Part shown: positions 45,104-56,719 of the stretch, piece after piece
Numbering within the stretch: the stretch's first letter is position 1
How the letters are laid out: each line of letters starts with the position of its first letter
Origin: Spisula solida
Taxonomy: Eukaryota; Mollusca; Bivalvia; Venerida; Mactridae
NCBI GenBank assembly: GCA_947247005.1
Contig: OX365952.1
Span: forward strand, 29,328,222-29,392,221
DNA length: 64,000 bases
Direction of reading: 5' to 3'
Notes under the pieces: generated by a model
Databases searched by the model: none
Told to the model about the DNA's origin: nothing
What the model saw: only the letters and a program-made list of their open reading frames with translations
Made by a program: the position numbers and the translations under genes

Positions 45104-46056
45104 TCGCAAACGATTTTCTACGATTACTTTCGCAAAACTCGGCCTAGAAAAATGAAAATTATATCACTAAACGCCTAAACAAATTGCGCATTTCGCTTTA
45201 TACACATGTAAACGGAAATAATAAAGGTGTACTGTAAAATGCGTCGTTTTAAGCAATGTTTTTCGCAAAAACTCAACGAGACTTGTAACAAAAACGGATG
45301 GTCTTATAGGTAACAGTTGCTAAAACGTACTTACTGCGGAACGGATTTGGATGGAAACAACGTTGTCTGTTAAAGCAGTTACAACACCTGATGCCATATT
45401 ATTTCCGTTCGTTTCCGTCGAGAAGATTCAAAATGGAGATAAGAAAAGACAAAGTTAAAAAAGCGAGACTTTTGTATTTTTCTGACGTTAATATCAATTT
45501 TCTTTTGTTTAAAGTCGACTTGCTAAACTATGTGTGTGCTTATGTGAATTTTTTTTACTAAAAAAATACGTTTTTTCCAAAGATTTGTTTGCACAAAAAT
45601 TGTTTCAATATCATCAAACATGACTGTTTTCTTGGAGATTAGGTATTATGTACAAAAATGTCCAAAAATACAGAAATACTGTAAATTTCAAAAAATCTTA
45701 TTTTTGAACGTATAAAAAATTGTTCCACGGAATTTATGTATCTGAAAAAAATATATAAAAATATGTTTTTATCGTAGTACAAGCATAGCGAATTTCAAGT
45801 AGATTGAATAATAAATAAAAAATACATTAATTTTTTTCTTGCATGTACATAAATGTCCCGTGACCGCAAATTAAGACAAATATTACGTCGACGGTTATTC
45901 CGGCCAAAGTTTTCTTATGCATTTACTCGTATAATTTCTTGAGTAAGAAAAATGACCACGGTAAAAGAAAGCGCGTAACACATTGTGTGTCCTGTATTTA
46001 TTGATAACAAATCAGCACTTAATATTTTACTTTCATGTGGACCCTTATCCATCGCA
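45104..46056 (+). repeat. Long dispersed repeat, copy 1
   Basis: It aligns in the same orientation with 58328-59185. Shared blocks include 'cacctgatgccatattattt' (about 45388 / 58588), 'gtcgacggttattccggcc' (about 45887 / 59013) and 'tcgtataatttcttgagtaa'. No ORF is shared and no terminal repeats were found. Confidence 0.7.
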
Positions 46057-46960
46057 TTTAGTACTGACATTGCCATTTATTAAGAAAACTGTTTGACGTC
46101 AAAGGCGTTACAATTATGTGCTTATCCATTTGACGTTACGTCACAGGTTTCATAGGTCGGCGTAAATGTTTCTAAACAATTTATTTTTCATAATGGGATA
46201 AATATTTCGTACGGTTTCTTCTAAATACATGTATGTCCATGTATTTACCACCACATGAAATATTTTTGTATAAAATACCATGTAATTTGAAAATTATAAG
46301 CATTTTCTCGATATGTATTGATTTGCCCTCGTATGTAGGAACGTTGACTAAAGGAGTTCTGCCTTGGTACGGATAGCGTCAAATATCACAGGGGGTAAAC
46401 GTTTTACAGTGCACCAAACCTTTTAGAACAGGACAGCAAAAATAAATGTATCCTGCCATATAATGCCCCTTAACCAAAAGGCCACACTGACAGGGAATAC
46501 AAGAATGTATCCTCGGCCATATCTCCATTTGTTTGAGGTTAAATGGAAAAATTGACAATCGGTTTTCCTCCCTTGGTCTATTTTTTTAACGGTAAACACC
46601 CTCTATACATGCGTTATGAACCGTCTACCAACACTCAGGATCTCCCGAGCAAGAGACATGAGACAAGAACAGAATAACACCACCACACACAACAAGGACG
46701 ACCCACAAACAACACTCAGCAAATACAGTGTATATGAACTTTTGAAAAAAAACGAAGCAGTCTTATGCTGGACTACGAAATCGCAGAAGGGAACATTCAA
46801 AAGAATGTAGTACATTTTGTATTACAAAAAAGCACAGTGACTAATGTTTAGTAATTTTCCGTTTTAAACTATTAATTGAACAATACATACATAGAAGAAT
46901 GTGACCGAAGGCCCTTGGTACGGACAGTGACACATTTCACTAGGGTATGTGTGTCACTGG

Positions 46961-46973
46961 GGGGGGGGGGGGT
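46961..46973. repeat. Poly-G run
   Basis: A 12-13-base G homopolymer. It could form G-quadruplex-type structure. Confidence 0.7.
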
Positions 46974-47125
46974 TAAACGTTTTACAGTTTAAACCTCACA
47001 CTTAACACTACATACAATATTATGGAACAGGACAGTTTTAGACAGAATTGTATCTATGATGCGCACATAATGACATCAAAATCACACATAATTATATCTA
47101 GGATGCGCATATTGTAACAATGACA

Positions 47126-48496
47126 TCAATGCTCAGACGGAACTTTGTCTAAGATGCGCATAGACTTGAAACTTTTTCCACTGCCAGATTTACTTCTATG
47201 GATGCTGTTTCTGATACTTGACGATGATTTATTTAGGACAGATTTACATTGATTGGACGAAGAATAAGCATCCAACTGTAAACTGCTGTAAAATCTGTAG
47301 GGTTGATTGCTGTTACCTATAGCATGGTTCTTTAGTGTCGCCATTTCTGTAATATCCACAACTGAGTGGCGAATGGAGCAAATGACTGTAAGAAAGGCTT
47401 TTCGGAAGTTGGAATTGAACCATCCGTAAACTATTGGATTAAAAAACGCCGTACACATCGCAGCCAACAAACAGTATGCATAGACATGGTTGAACTTTTT
47501 GTTTAGAAATATATCATAGTCATAGTCCGCCAATGTGTTTAATACTGTCAAAGGCAACCAGGATATTGCAAATGTTACTGCAATAGCTGTAAGCAGCAAC
47601 ATGTTTTTCCGCTGCCGCTTGATATCTCGTAGTATTCTCTCGGCTTCTCGTTCTGTGCGAGGATTGTTGTTAATTCGTAAACGTAAAAATTGACAAATCC
47701 TTCCATGTAATGATGATATTATAGCGAGTGGTACGACGTATTGGACTATCAATATACAAGTTGTGTATAATTTCTTCCAGGTATCAGACGGCCATACTTC
47801 CATACATATTTTATAAAGTCTTACATTCATAGATTCAGGATAGACGTCTTGTACTTCGTGAAAAACCATCATTGGTATGCACAAAAATATTGACACCATC
47901 CATATAACAGAAACAGTGTAACACACAGATCTTGTGTTAGTTTCTTCACGACTTGCACCAACTATGGCGGTATACCTTTCAATAGCTATCGCTACAATTG
48001 TAAACGTTGACACAAAAACGTCCAATGTTTGTAAAGTTGGACTAATGCGACACAAAACTTCACCAAGGTGCCAGTTCTTCAACAGAAGGCGAAGTAATGA
48101 GAAAGGCATACAGAATACACACATTATAATTCCACAGACAGACAAATTCAGGATTAGGAAATTCCTCGGTCTATGAAGATGTTTGAATTTCATGACAACG
48201 TAACAGACGATAGCGTTACCAAGGACACCGAGCATGATGGCGAAGCAATATAAGGTGATAAGCAAAGCTTCTGTGGTGGAAGGGAACCAGTGATCTGACG
48301 ATGTAAATTCTTGTACGATTAATTGACAATGAGATACATTGAACCGCATCTCGTCACATGGGCCATCGTCTATGGTTGAGTTGAAGTCTTGAAACGATGA
48401 CTCCGTGGTTTCCATGCTTCCTCGACTTTCAACTAATCGAATGCGGACATCATAATCATCCCGACTGGCAAATAAATCATTCTTGTCCATCTTCAT
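47126..48496 (-). CDS. Neuropeptide F/Y receptor-like class A GPCR
   Basis: An uninterrupted 456-codon frame with seven hydrophobic segments. TM1 has GN (residues 93-94). TM3 has Cys149 (paired with Cys231 in loop 2) and E-R-Y at 173-175. TM6 has SWLPL (312-316) and TM7 NPIVY (353-357) followed by GWFNSNFRKAF. The ISWLPL, NP..YGW(F/M)NSN(F/Y)RKAF and KFKHLHRPRNFLI strings are characteristic of NPY/NPF receptors. N-glycosylation sites are N39 and N53; the C-tail is Ser-rich. TM2 reads NLSVCGII, with Gly122 at the position of the conserved Asp. An acceptor-like TTTTACAG lies 8 bases upstream of the start, so the coding region is probably in one exon after a 5' UTR intron. Gq/Gi coupling and peptide ligand are inferred from the family. 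Confidence 0.85.
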   Translation of the reverse strand: MKMDKNDLFASRDDYDVRIRLVESRGSMETTESSFQDFNSTIDDGPCDEMRFNVSHCQLIVQEFTSSDHWFPSTTEALLITLYCFAIMLGVLGNAIVCYVVMKFKHLHRPRNFLILNLSVCGIIMCVFCMPFSLLRLLLKNWHLGEVLCRISPTLQTLDVFVSTFTIVAIAIERYTAIVGASREETNTRSVCYTVSVIWMVSIFLCIPMMVFHEVQDVYPESMNVRLYKICMEVWPSDTWKKLYTTCILIVQYVVPLAIISSLHGRICQFLRLRINNNPRTEREAERILRDIKRQRKNMLLLTAIAVTFAISWLPLTVLNTLADYDYDIFLNKKFNHVYAYCLLAAMCTAFFNPIVYGWFNSNFRKAFLTVICSIRHSVVDITEMATLKNHAIGNSNQPYRFYSSLQLDAYSSSNQCKSVLNKSSSSIRNSIHRSKSGSGKSFKSMRILDKVPSEH

Positions 48497-48499
48497 ATG

Positions 48500-49410
48500 T
48501 CGTTCTGTAAAATTCGATAAATACAGTGATTATTAGGACGAAAAAATACATGAGTGTCTTTTCATATGGAATGTATGAAACGACTTTAATAAAATACAAT
48601 GTTCTGTCAAGCAGTTTACTAATTTTATTGAACGAGTTCAATAAATTCAATATGGAAAGACACAAATGTTATGTTCTTTTAAATACATGTTTACTTCTCA
48701 ATAAAAAAACAGTTTTTCACTATTACAAACAACACAATTCGACGACGTCGTTTGGGCACAGGCCTGAGAAATTTTGAAAGAGTTTTGAAATTCCCCACCA
48801 TCTGGTCATTACTATGTATAAGATAACAGGTTGGAAACGCTTTTTTCTGGCCCCTACACGAATCCGCTAATGGTTGAAATCGGGTCTAGATATGTTGAAC
48901 TACATAAAACAATCAACATATATACCATTTACATTTTAGGTAATATTCGCCGGTCGGTCGGCGTTTTGGATTCCATGACTGTCGTTGTTTACAAATTATT
49001 CTAACAATCCCGCAGTGAATACCAAACGACACACTGATTACCGTTGACTTCCCTTACCTATTTGCATATAACAATAAACAATGTTTCCAACTTTATACAA
49101 TTTATTTCAATTAATATTGTAACGTATTAAAATTAAAACTTAAAAATGCATATGTTTATTTATTTATAATAAAATACATGTACGAACATTATTAGACGTT
49201 ATATAATATACGCTAATGACACAAAGCCTTACCATTCACTGCGGGACTAGACTAGAATAATTTGTAAACAATGACAGTCATGAAATTCAAAAAACCGATT
49301 TGTCCGCGAAATAACTGACATATAACGTTAAATGGTAGATAAATTGATTGTTTTATGTAGTATTTCACATCTAGACTCGGTTGCAACCGTTTTCCGGTCC
49401 GATGATGCGT
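48500..49410. other. 5' flank of the GPCR gene
   Basis: It presumably contains the 5' UTR exon and promoter. No specific element can be assigned. Confidence 0.35.
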
Positions 49411-49412
49411 TT

Positions 49413-49834
49413 AGACGTAACGTCAAAAGTTGCGACCCATAAGCGTAACACAATACGCGTAACGTCAAAATTTTGCGAAATTCTATAGTTCGTACATGTA
49501 CACGGTAAAAGGGGTCACCTAAATGCTATAATTTTACATCAGGCATATTTTTATTTCATGTTATATTTTTAATACATAACATATTAACATTAAATCATAT
49601 TTCAAATGTAATACAAACACTATAAAAGTGCATAGACGTAACGTCAAAAGTTGCGACCCATCAGTGTAACACAATACGCGTAACGTCAAAATTTTGCGAA
49701 ATTCTATAGTTTGTACACAGTAAAAGAGATCACCTAAATGATATAATTTTACATCAGGCATATTTTTATTTCATGTTATATTTTTAATACATAACATATT
49801 AACATTAATTCATATTTCAAATGTAATACGAACA
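49413..49834. repeat. Two-copy direct repeat, 221-bp period
   Basis: The block starting AGACGTAACGTCAAAAGTTG at 49413 recurs at 49634 with high identity, through 'acataacatattaacatta'. Each copy also contains 'gcgtaacgtcaaaattttgc'. Confidence 0.8.
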
Positions 49835-51086
49835 CCTGGTAAACACATTCAGAATGTGTGCATGATAACAGTTACCACACCCACATGCAAAATATTGAAA
49901 AAGGTGATTTTTGTGTGGCGTAAACGCCACACAATGATATTACCACTTTTCAGCTTACGACCAATTTAACGCATTAGGCCTCGGCAAATAAATAGTTCTA
50001 TGATTTGAACAATATTACAAGCATGCAACACAGGTTACACGTATCATTGGACCTGATTTGTTTACATTACCAACATTTACTTATATTAAGACCAACAATT
50101 TTATCAGACTTTTATTTTTAGAGGATTTTTATAGCAAATCATTCCGCAACGGACTATATTTTTACTACCAACGAATGTTCTCACTGGTGGCGGGAATCTA
50201 ATAGTTCCCACGGTTTTCAATCGTATACTGTAACGTATGTAAATCACTCCGCCGCTGCACATTGCAGACGATGACCTAATTATGTTGTATACAAACATTG
50301 ATGCTATATATAGCTGGTGGGGGGAACTGAAATAGTTCTACGTACATATCGATCGGCCGATTAACGATGTTATCGCGGTAAGCGTTAAACGCACTAGTCA
50401 ATTTCTACCGTGCTTTATATAAGACCTCATAATTTTCGCATCTATTATCCGATTTTGAATATTTAAAGCTTGTAATGAAGCAGAGATATATGTCTCTCTT
50501 TTAGACAACATTCAACACGATACCCTAATTAGTTAATCCACGGCGACGAGTAAGAATCCGTTCCGCGTAAAAGTAAGTTTAAAATATCCCGTTTTATACC
50601 AAATAAACGGTCGAAAATCATCAATTATTAATTTAATATTCGATCGATTTTGTTCGTTAAAGCTTGTTTTAAAAGCTAATACTTAAAGGTTTTATAAAAT
50701 GTAAAACTTGTTTTTAAAGCATTAATCGGCCGATCGATATGTGGGAGCGACGCCATGTTTACCCCTTTTACATACGTTAATATAGAGTGTCATTTAATTA
50801 ACATGCGTGGTCATACGGAGAATAAACAGTCAGTTATCTTGACACTGGTCGAATTCTCCAAATCGTTAAAAATGGTATTTGTAAATATCCCTTCATTGAT
50901 GCTCAGCAGTTACTTAAGTAAGTTCCAGGTAACTGCTGGTTCTCTTGGTGTCTTTAGCAGCACAAATGTTTGAGTAAGGGTGGGCTTATCAGAACTGTGA
51001 CATAAAATTATGATACAACCTGGATTCGATATTGGATTTAATGGCATCAGTACGCCACACAGAAGTACTTTCAGTGCTTTGATTTA
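49835..51086 (+). repeat. Local duplication, copy 1, split by an 870-bp segment
   Basis: 49835-49961 and 50832-51086 match the contiguous 54789-55170 almost base for base. The intervening 49962-50831 is absent from the second copy. The left part contains the perfect small hairpin GTGTGGCGTAAACGCCACAC. Confidence 0.85.
50344..50742. mobile_element. Possible MITE with perfect 21-bp inverted repeats
   Basis: ACATATCGATCGGCCGATTA(A) at 50344-50364 is exactly complementary to 50722-50742. The inner sequence is AT-rich without an ORF. It lies inside the 870-bp segment that is absent from the paralogous copy. Confidence 0.6.
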
Positions 51087-51639
51087 AGGTGGGACAATTT
51101 TAAGAATCGCTTATCTGTATATAGAAATGTCATTATTGCAGGTATTTCAAAGACAAGACCCTTATTTTACACAGGAAAATAAGCGAAATTGATAAAACAA
51201 ATTAAAATACAAAAAGCAAATATAGAAAAGTGTTTATTTTTGTATATTGAAATACTTGGAGTATTTTTTAGTTATTTTTGTTAAAGTGGGACAATTTTAA
51301 GTACTCGTATTCCGGTCACTACAAACAAAGCAAATGCTTATATTTCGTTTATTTTTACTTATACAGATTCTGTGAAGAAAGCGAACGAACGTTAAATTTT
51401 ATGAGTTAATAAATTTTTGTCATCATTTTAAAGCTCAACATGTCTTATTTTTTAGCTATTTTAAGGGAAAATGACGCAACACACTATCTCCGAAAAACAC
51501 ACCCATCTCGTTAATGAACATATGCACAACAGTCAAAATTACACCACTTACGTATTCACGTTCCAAGACAACGCATGCAAAATTTGCCGAATTTTCAGTT
51601 CCGCTCAATAGAATAATTTAATATAAGGTACTGCGTCTT
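51085..51639 (+). repeat. 555-bp duplicated segment, copy 1
   Basis: It matches 51945-52504 in the same orientation, from AAGGTGGGACAATTTTAAG to ATATAAGGTACTGCGTCTT, with scattered substitutions and small indels. Each copy holds two internal 'gtgggacaattttaag'-type blocks. Confidence 0.85.
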
Positions 51640-51944
51640 TAAAACAAATGTTACTTATGACGCACGCTTTTTCGGCACTTTTGACCCACAATTTGTGTGT
51701 TTTTACGTATTAACGTTATTAAACTATTACACTTTTAATAATTTATTAAAGCCCTATAATTTCTGTGTATTTTGATACTTTTGTGAAGAAAATAGGATGA
51801 ATAGTAATTAAATACTTCACATTTTTAATTATCACACCAACGAATTTTAGCATGGGTCGCAACTTTTGACGTTACGTCATATTATTCGCTTTAATAACAC
51901 CTAAATATAAGTGTGTTTTTCTTTTAAATGGTGTCAATTTTTTT

Positions 51945-52504
51945 AAGGTGGGACAATTTTAAGTACTCACTCATCTGTATATAGAAATGTCATTATTGCA
52001 GGTATTTCAAAGGCAATACCCTTAGGAAAATAAGCGAAATTGATAAAACAACTTAAAATACAAAAAGCAAATATGGAAAAGTGTTTGTTTTTGTATATAA
52101 AAATACTTGGGGTATTTTTTTAGTTATTTTTTTTAAAGTAGGACAATTTTAAGTACTCGTATTCAGGTCACTACAAACAAAGCAAATGCGTATATTTCGT
52201 TTATTATTACTTATACAGATTCTGTGAAGAAAGCGAACGAAACTTATCTAACAATCGTTAAATTTTATAAGTTAATACATTTTTGTCATCATTTTAAAGC
52301 TCAACATGTCTTATTTTTTAGCTATTTTAAGGGAAAATGACGCAACACACTAGCTCCGGAAAACACACCCATCTCATTTATTGACGTATGCACAACCGTC
52401 AAAATTACACCACTAACTTATTTACGTTCCAAGACTACGCATGCAAAATTTGCCGAATTTTCAGTTCCGCTCAATAGAATAATTTGATATAAGGTACTGC
52501 GTCT
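51945..52504 (+). repeat. 555-bp duplicated segment, copy 2
   Basis: Partner of 51085-51639. The offset is about 860 bp, and the intervening spacer (51640-51944) contains an inverted GGGTCGCAACTTTTGACGTT motif. Confidence 0.85.
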
Positions 52505-53585
52505 TATTTTTCAAAACAATCACACTCGCCGATTTTGTAAACCATAAATTAAAAGCCTAAATGTATTAATTACATAACATGATTATCAACCAATTATTTT
52601 GAATTGTTTTCTGTTATCATCTATTCAATTATTGATATCAAGAAATCGAATTCTTGATATCAGAAAATCGATTTCTTTTTGTAAAAAAATCAATTCTTTT
52701 TTGGGTTCCAAGAATTCGATTTGTAAAAATCATTTTCTCCGTCTAAATTGCATTGTATACTGCCTGATAATGGATTTTCCAGTTAGGGACTAAAGAAAAA
52801 ATATCCTTTCAATGCAGAGTCATATGACACACGGTGTCATATCAAAAACTCATTTTATTAAAACTATAGAATACATTACTAGTATCATTACCATAAAACC
52901 AACAAAAGTGATACTAGAACTACTAATCCTGAAAGTGTAGTTCGTACTTAACGAACTGAGCTAGGGAAGCACCTGAAAACTTTGGTCCGTTCATCTTGCG
53001 AGAATTGAATACGAAACAAATGCTTATAGACGATGCCAGTTAATAATCACCCCTTCCGAGTGTAAATGATCTCTTCGGCTAATTAGCATGTGTAAATGTT
53101 ACTGTGTCATCATATCTTGGATGCACTATAAGTAATCATGTCACTGACTTGAATATGGATTTGTCAAGACCAGAAAATAGATGACTACAAAACAACTAGA
53201 TAAAAATGGAAAGGTATTGTTCTTGATATATGATATTCACGTCAAGTCTTAACCAGACCATTTATATGGCTACTTGCAAATTTTTGATGCTAACACAGCG
53301 TATTACCAGGGGATTTTCAGTGCAACTAGAAACATTTATGAAAACGACTTCTGTCTGAATGACTTAACTTTTAGAGGCGCTACTATAGGTTATTGTATGG
53401 CTTGTATGTCGACAGTTCATTGTGAGCTCAAACAATAAGCATGCGTATGTACTAAATCGAAAAAGAAACACAGGATAGAGTTACCGCACGGTTTACTAGT
53501 AGATGTCAAAAGATGTTAACTAGCTTAAGCTTGAAAACAAACTGCAACACGATGTTTTGCCTTGTTAGTGAGTTAATACTAATTA
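52505..53585. other. Unassigned region with a TTGATATCAAGAA cluster
   Basis: About 52630-52720 carries short palindromic 'ttgatatcaagaa / aagaattcgatt' motifs like those at 55570-56010. The rest is featureless by eye. Confidence 0.45.
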
Positions 53586-54143
53586 ATGGATAGATAGATA
53601 GATTTTATTCAGTATTGAATGTACATACATGGATATGTAAAAATAACATGTATAATAAAACAACTTCTACATACATGCATTTACAGATAACCATGAGAGG
53701 CACACCAACACCAAGGGTTACACAAAAAAGAGATACCTCTTATTTCCATTGTGGTCCTTCGGTGTTGGTGGCATGACAGAGAGAGGCATTATGTAAGATA
53801 GCAATGTTTTTATATTGACCATTGAATAAATAAATATATTAACATAAATGCGTTTAAGTATTTTATCACAGCAACTTCACAATTATAAGTTAAGCATTTC
53901 TTTACATTATCAATTTTATATCACAGATAATCAGAATCAACAGTCAAATTAAGCTAAAAGACGCGTTAAAGTTAAAGAAGTACCAATACTGAAAGACACT
54001 ACCAAGCATGAATTAATAACTAAATGAATAAATAAAAATAATACTATATTAGTCAGCTATTAAATAATAAATAAAATAAAAAAATACTTAAATGATAAAA
54101 TAGATGTAAATATTGAATCTCTAAAATATTTAATAAATAGATA

Positions 54144-54178
<35 letters not shown>

Positions 54179-54425
54179 AAATAGTCATTTTAACACTCTA
54201 AAATTTTATACTATAAATTGTCTATGAAATGTTTTTTCACTTTAGATTTAAAAACAGGCAATTTCTCAGTCTGTGCTATACTAGCAGGCAATTGGTTCCA
54301 TTGACAAATTCCAGAAGAAAGATTTTGAGCAAAACCCTTTAACCTTAGGAACAGCAAAACCTCCCTGATCCCTTAGCCTTGTGTTGTAAGAATGTACAGA
54401 ATCCTGTGGAATGAAAACCAGGGAT
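53586..54425 (-). pseudogene. 5'-truncated LINE 3' end with microsatellite tail
   Basis: On the minus strand, about 54380-54225 reads LRDQGGFAVPKVKGF, then with a frameshift SSGICQWNQLPASIAQTEKL and FKSKVKKHFIDNL*. This is the C-terminal WN-LP...FK signature of post-RT regions. AATA/AATC tetranucleotide repeats (about 54140-54180) and a terminal TCTA run (about 53590-53605) form the 3' UTR and tail. Confidence 0.6.
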
Positions 54426-54788
54426 GGGTACCCTGAAATCGAGATGAACAATATGTCCTCATCAAAAACAGGATATGTCTGTCGTATGCCGTCGTCGACT
54501 GAAGGTGGTACGCGCGCCTTTTATCTAACGATCGATTGTTTTTCCGAAACGTCTTAAAATGACAGAAAAATTGACGTTGAAACCATAAATGTGATATGTC
54601 ACCAGTTTCGTTTTCGAGATACATGGCTTTCTAATGACCTACTATTGTATTTTGTTCATTTCATCTATTTCTTGCGTATATGACACCATCATATTCATTT
54701 TAAGATTGTTATTATATTACTTGACTTTTAAGCAATGCATTATGTGTACATTGGTCTTTCCTATTCACATAAACAACAATTCCGGCTT

Positions 54789-55170
54789 CCTGGTAAACAC
54801 ATTCAGAATGTGTGCATGATAACAGTTACCACACCCACATGCAAAATATTGAAAAAGGTGATTTTTGTGTGGCGTAAACGCCACACAATGATATTACCAC
54901 TTTTCAGCTTACGACAGTTATCTTGACACTGGTCGAATTCTCCAAATCGTTAAAAATGGTATTTGTAAATATCCCTTCATTGATACTCAGCAGTTACTTA
55001 AGTAAGTTCCAGGTAACTGCTGGTTCTCTTGGTGTCTTTAGCAGCACAAATGTTTGAGTAAGGGTGGGCTTATCAGAACTGTGACATACAATTATGATAC
55101 AACCTGGATTCGATATTGGATTTAATGGCATCAGTACGCCACACACCGGTACTTTCAGTGCTTTGATTTA
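54789..55170 (+). repeat. Local duplication, copy 2 (contiguous form)
   Basis: It joins the two parts that are separated by 870 bp in the copy at 49835-51086. The junction is ..CTTACGAC|AGTTATC.. at 54915/54916. No target duplication is obvious at the breakpoint. Confidence 0.85.
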
Positions 55171-55287
55171 TCTAGTGTCCGAAAAACTCAGCGTTCGAAA
55201 ATAATTTTATATTAAGTACTAATTTTGCATACATTTTCATAAACTAACTAATGAAATAACTTATTGAAAAATAGTTTCGAAGTATAG

Positions 55288-55355
55288 CTACTTCATTTGA
55301 CTAAATCATGCACATGTAGTGCACATGTAGTGCATGCTTTAGTCAAATAAAGTAG
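55288..55355. repeat. Hairpin with about 26-bp arms
   Basis: CTACTTCATTTGACTAAATC.. pairs with ..TTTAGTCAAATAAAGTAG with few mismatches. The loop contains a direct duplication of 'cacatgtagtg'. Confidence 0.8.
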
Positions 55356-55554
55356 GTAAGACATGTAGTCTTATATAAGCAGATGCATTTGAACAAGTGT
55401 AGTGACTTCTTGTACATCTATAAACTTTCAAATGTTACCGTTCCCTTCCCACTTTTTATACATGCTAAAAATAAAAATCATGACAACTAATTATCGCAAA
55501 AAGATCAATAAATTACTAACATTTTATAAAAGAAAACCTTACATTATAAGGGGT

Positions 55555-56010
55555 GCCGATTTTTTATTTTTTAGATAAATTTTGATATAAAAATCGAATT
55601 CTTGATATCAAGAATTTTTTTATATCAAGAAATGTATTTTTATATCAATAAATCGGTATCATTTCTTGATATTTGATATCAAGAAATATATCCTGATATT
55701 AAAAATTGAATTATTGTTAATTTCAAGAAATACTGCCACTTTTATATCAAGAAATCAAATTCTTGATATCATAAATAAAAACGATTTATTGATATCAAGA
55801 AATGAATTCTTGGTTTCAGGAATATAAGAATCCATCATGAGCTTCTATGTATGATAAGGATATCTCACCCGAGGGGTCGGATTTTAACCAGGGACAAGGC
55901 TTGCCGAGTGGAGCGCACTGTTCGTTAACAGCTCTTGTTAGAAATAGAAATCGATTTTCTGATATCAAGAATTTGATTTCTTGATATCAATAACTGAATT
56001 TTTGATAGAA
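55555..56010. repeat. Cluster of degenerate TTCTTGATATCAAGAA palindromes
   Basis: At least ten near-copies of 'cttgatatcaagaa' or halves of it occur at irregular spacing. A non-repeat insert (about 55825-55950) lies in the middle. Confidence 0.7.
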
Positions 56011-56715
56011 AGAGCTAAACAAACAAAAGCCTATCTGGAAAATAGTTAAACGGTGCTCCACATATTACGAATTTAAAACGCTATATTTTTCGGGTCAATA
56101 TATTTCAGCTTTTACGCATTATGTCATGTTTAGTTCATTAGTTCATTTGGGTAGTTATTATCGCGAGTTAGAGTGATTCAAGGCCGCATTTTAATATCGG
56201 TAGCGAGTATAAGAAACCGCTACATCGACGCATACATGACAACTCCTCCTCAAGGATAACTCAATAGAATAGAAAGGATGTATGTTGGTAAACATCCCAC
56301 TCTTTAAGCAACACTTGACGTAAGCCGTTAATATTAATGTGGCTGCCTGGCTCATGCCATATGACCGAATGGATTCCATAAATGCTCAATGTGTGACCCT
56401 AAGATGAAGTCTGGCCCAATTCAGCCTAGCCATCTCGGGCCAGAATATATCCCGCTTTGCGTCTACGACACCTTAAAGGGACTGCCTCACATATTGGTGT
56501 ATTGCAAAAATAAAATAAATTGTCAAATATTCGCGTACTTTTGGTATAGTTGCCTGTATATCCCATAAACAACCACACTGACATCTAAAATAACTTTTTG
56601 ACTGTTGAGTGTATTCCGTATAAAAATACCCAACAAACTAAGAAAGAAATTTCTGAATACGAGGCCTTTTGTTTGATGACCGTGAATATAACAAGGACAA
56701 TGAATTCCAGATGGT
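56011..56715. other. Unassigned region
   Basis: No gene or repeat boundary was recognised before the minisatellite. Confidence 0.4.
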
Positions 56716-56719
56716 GGTT

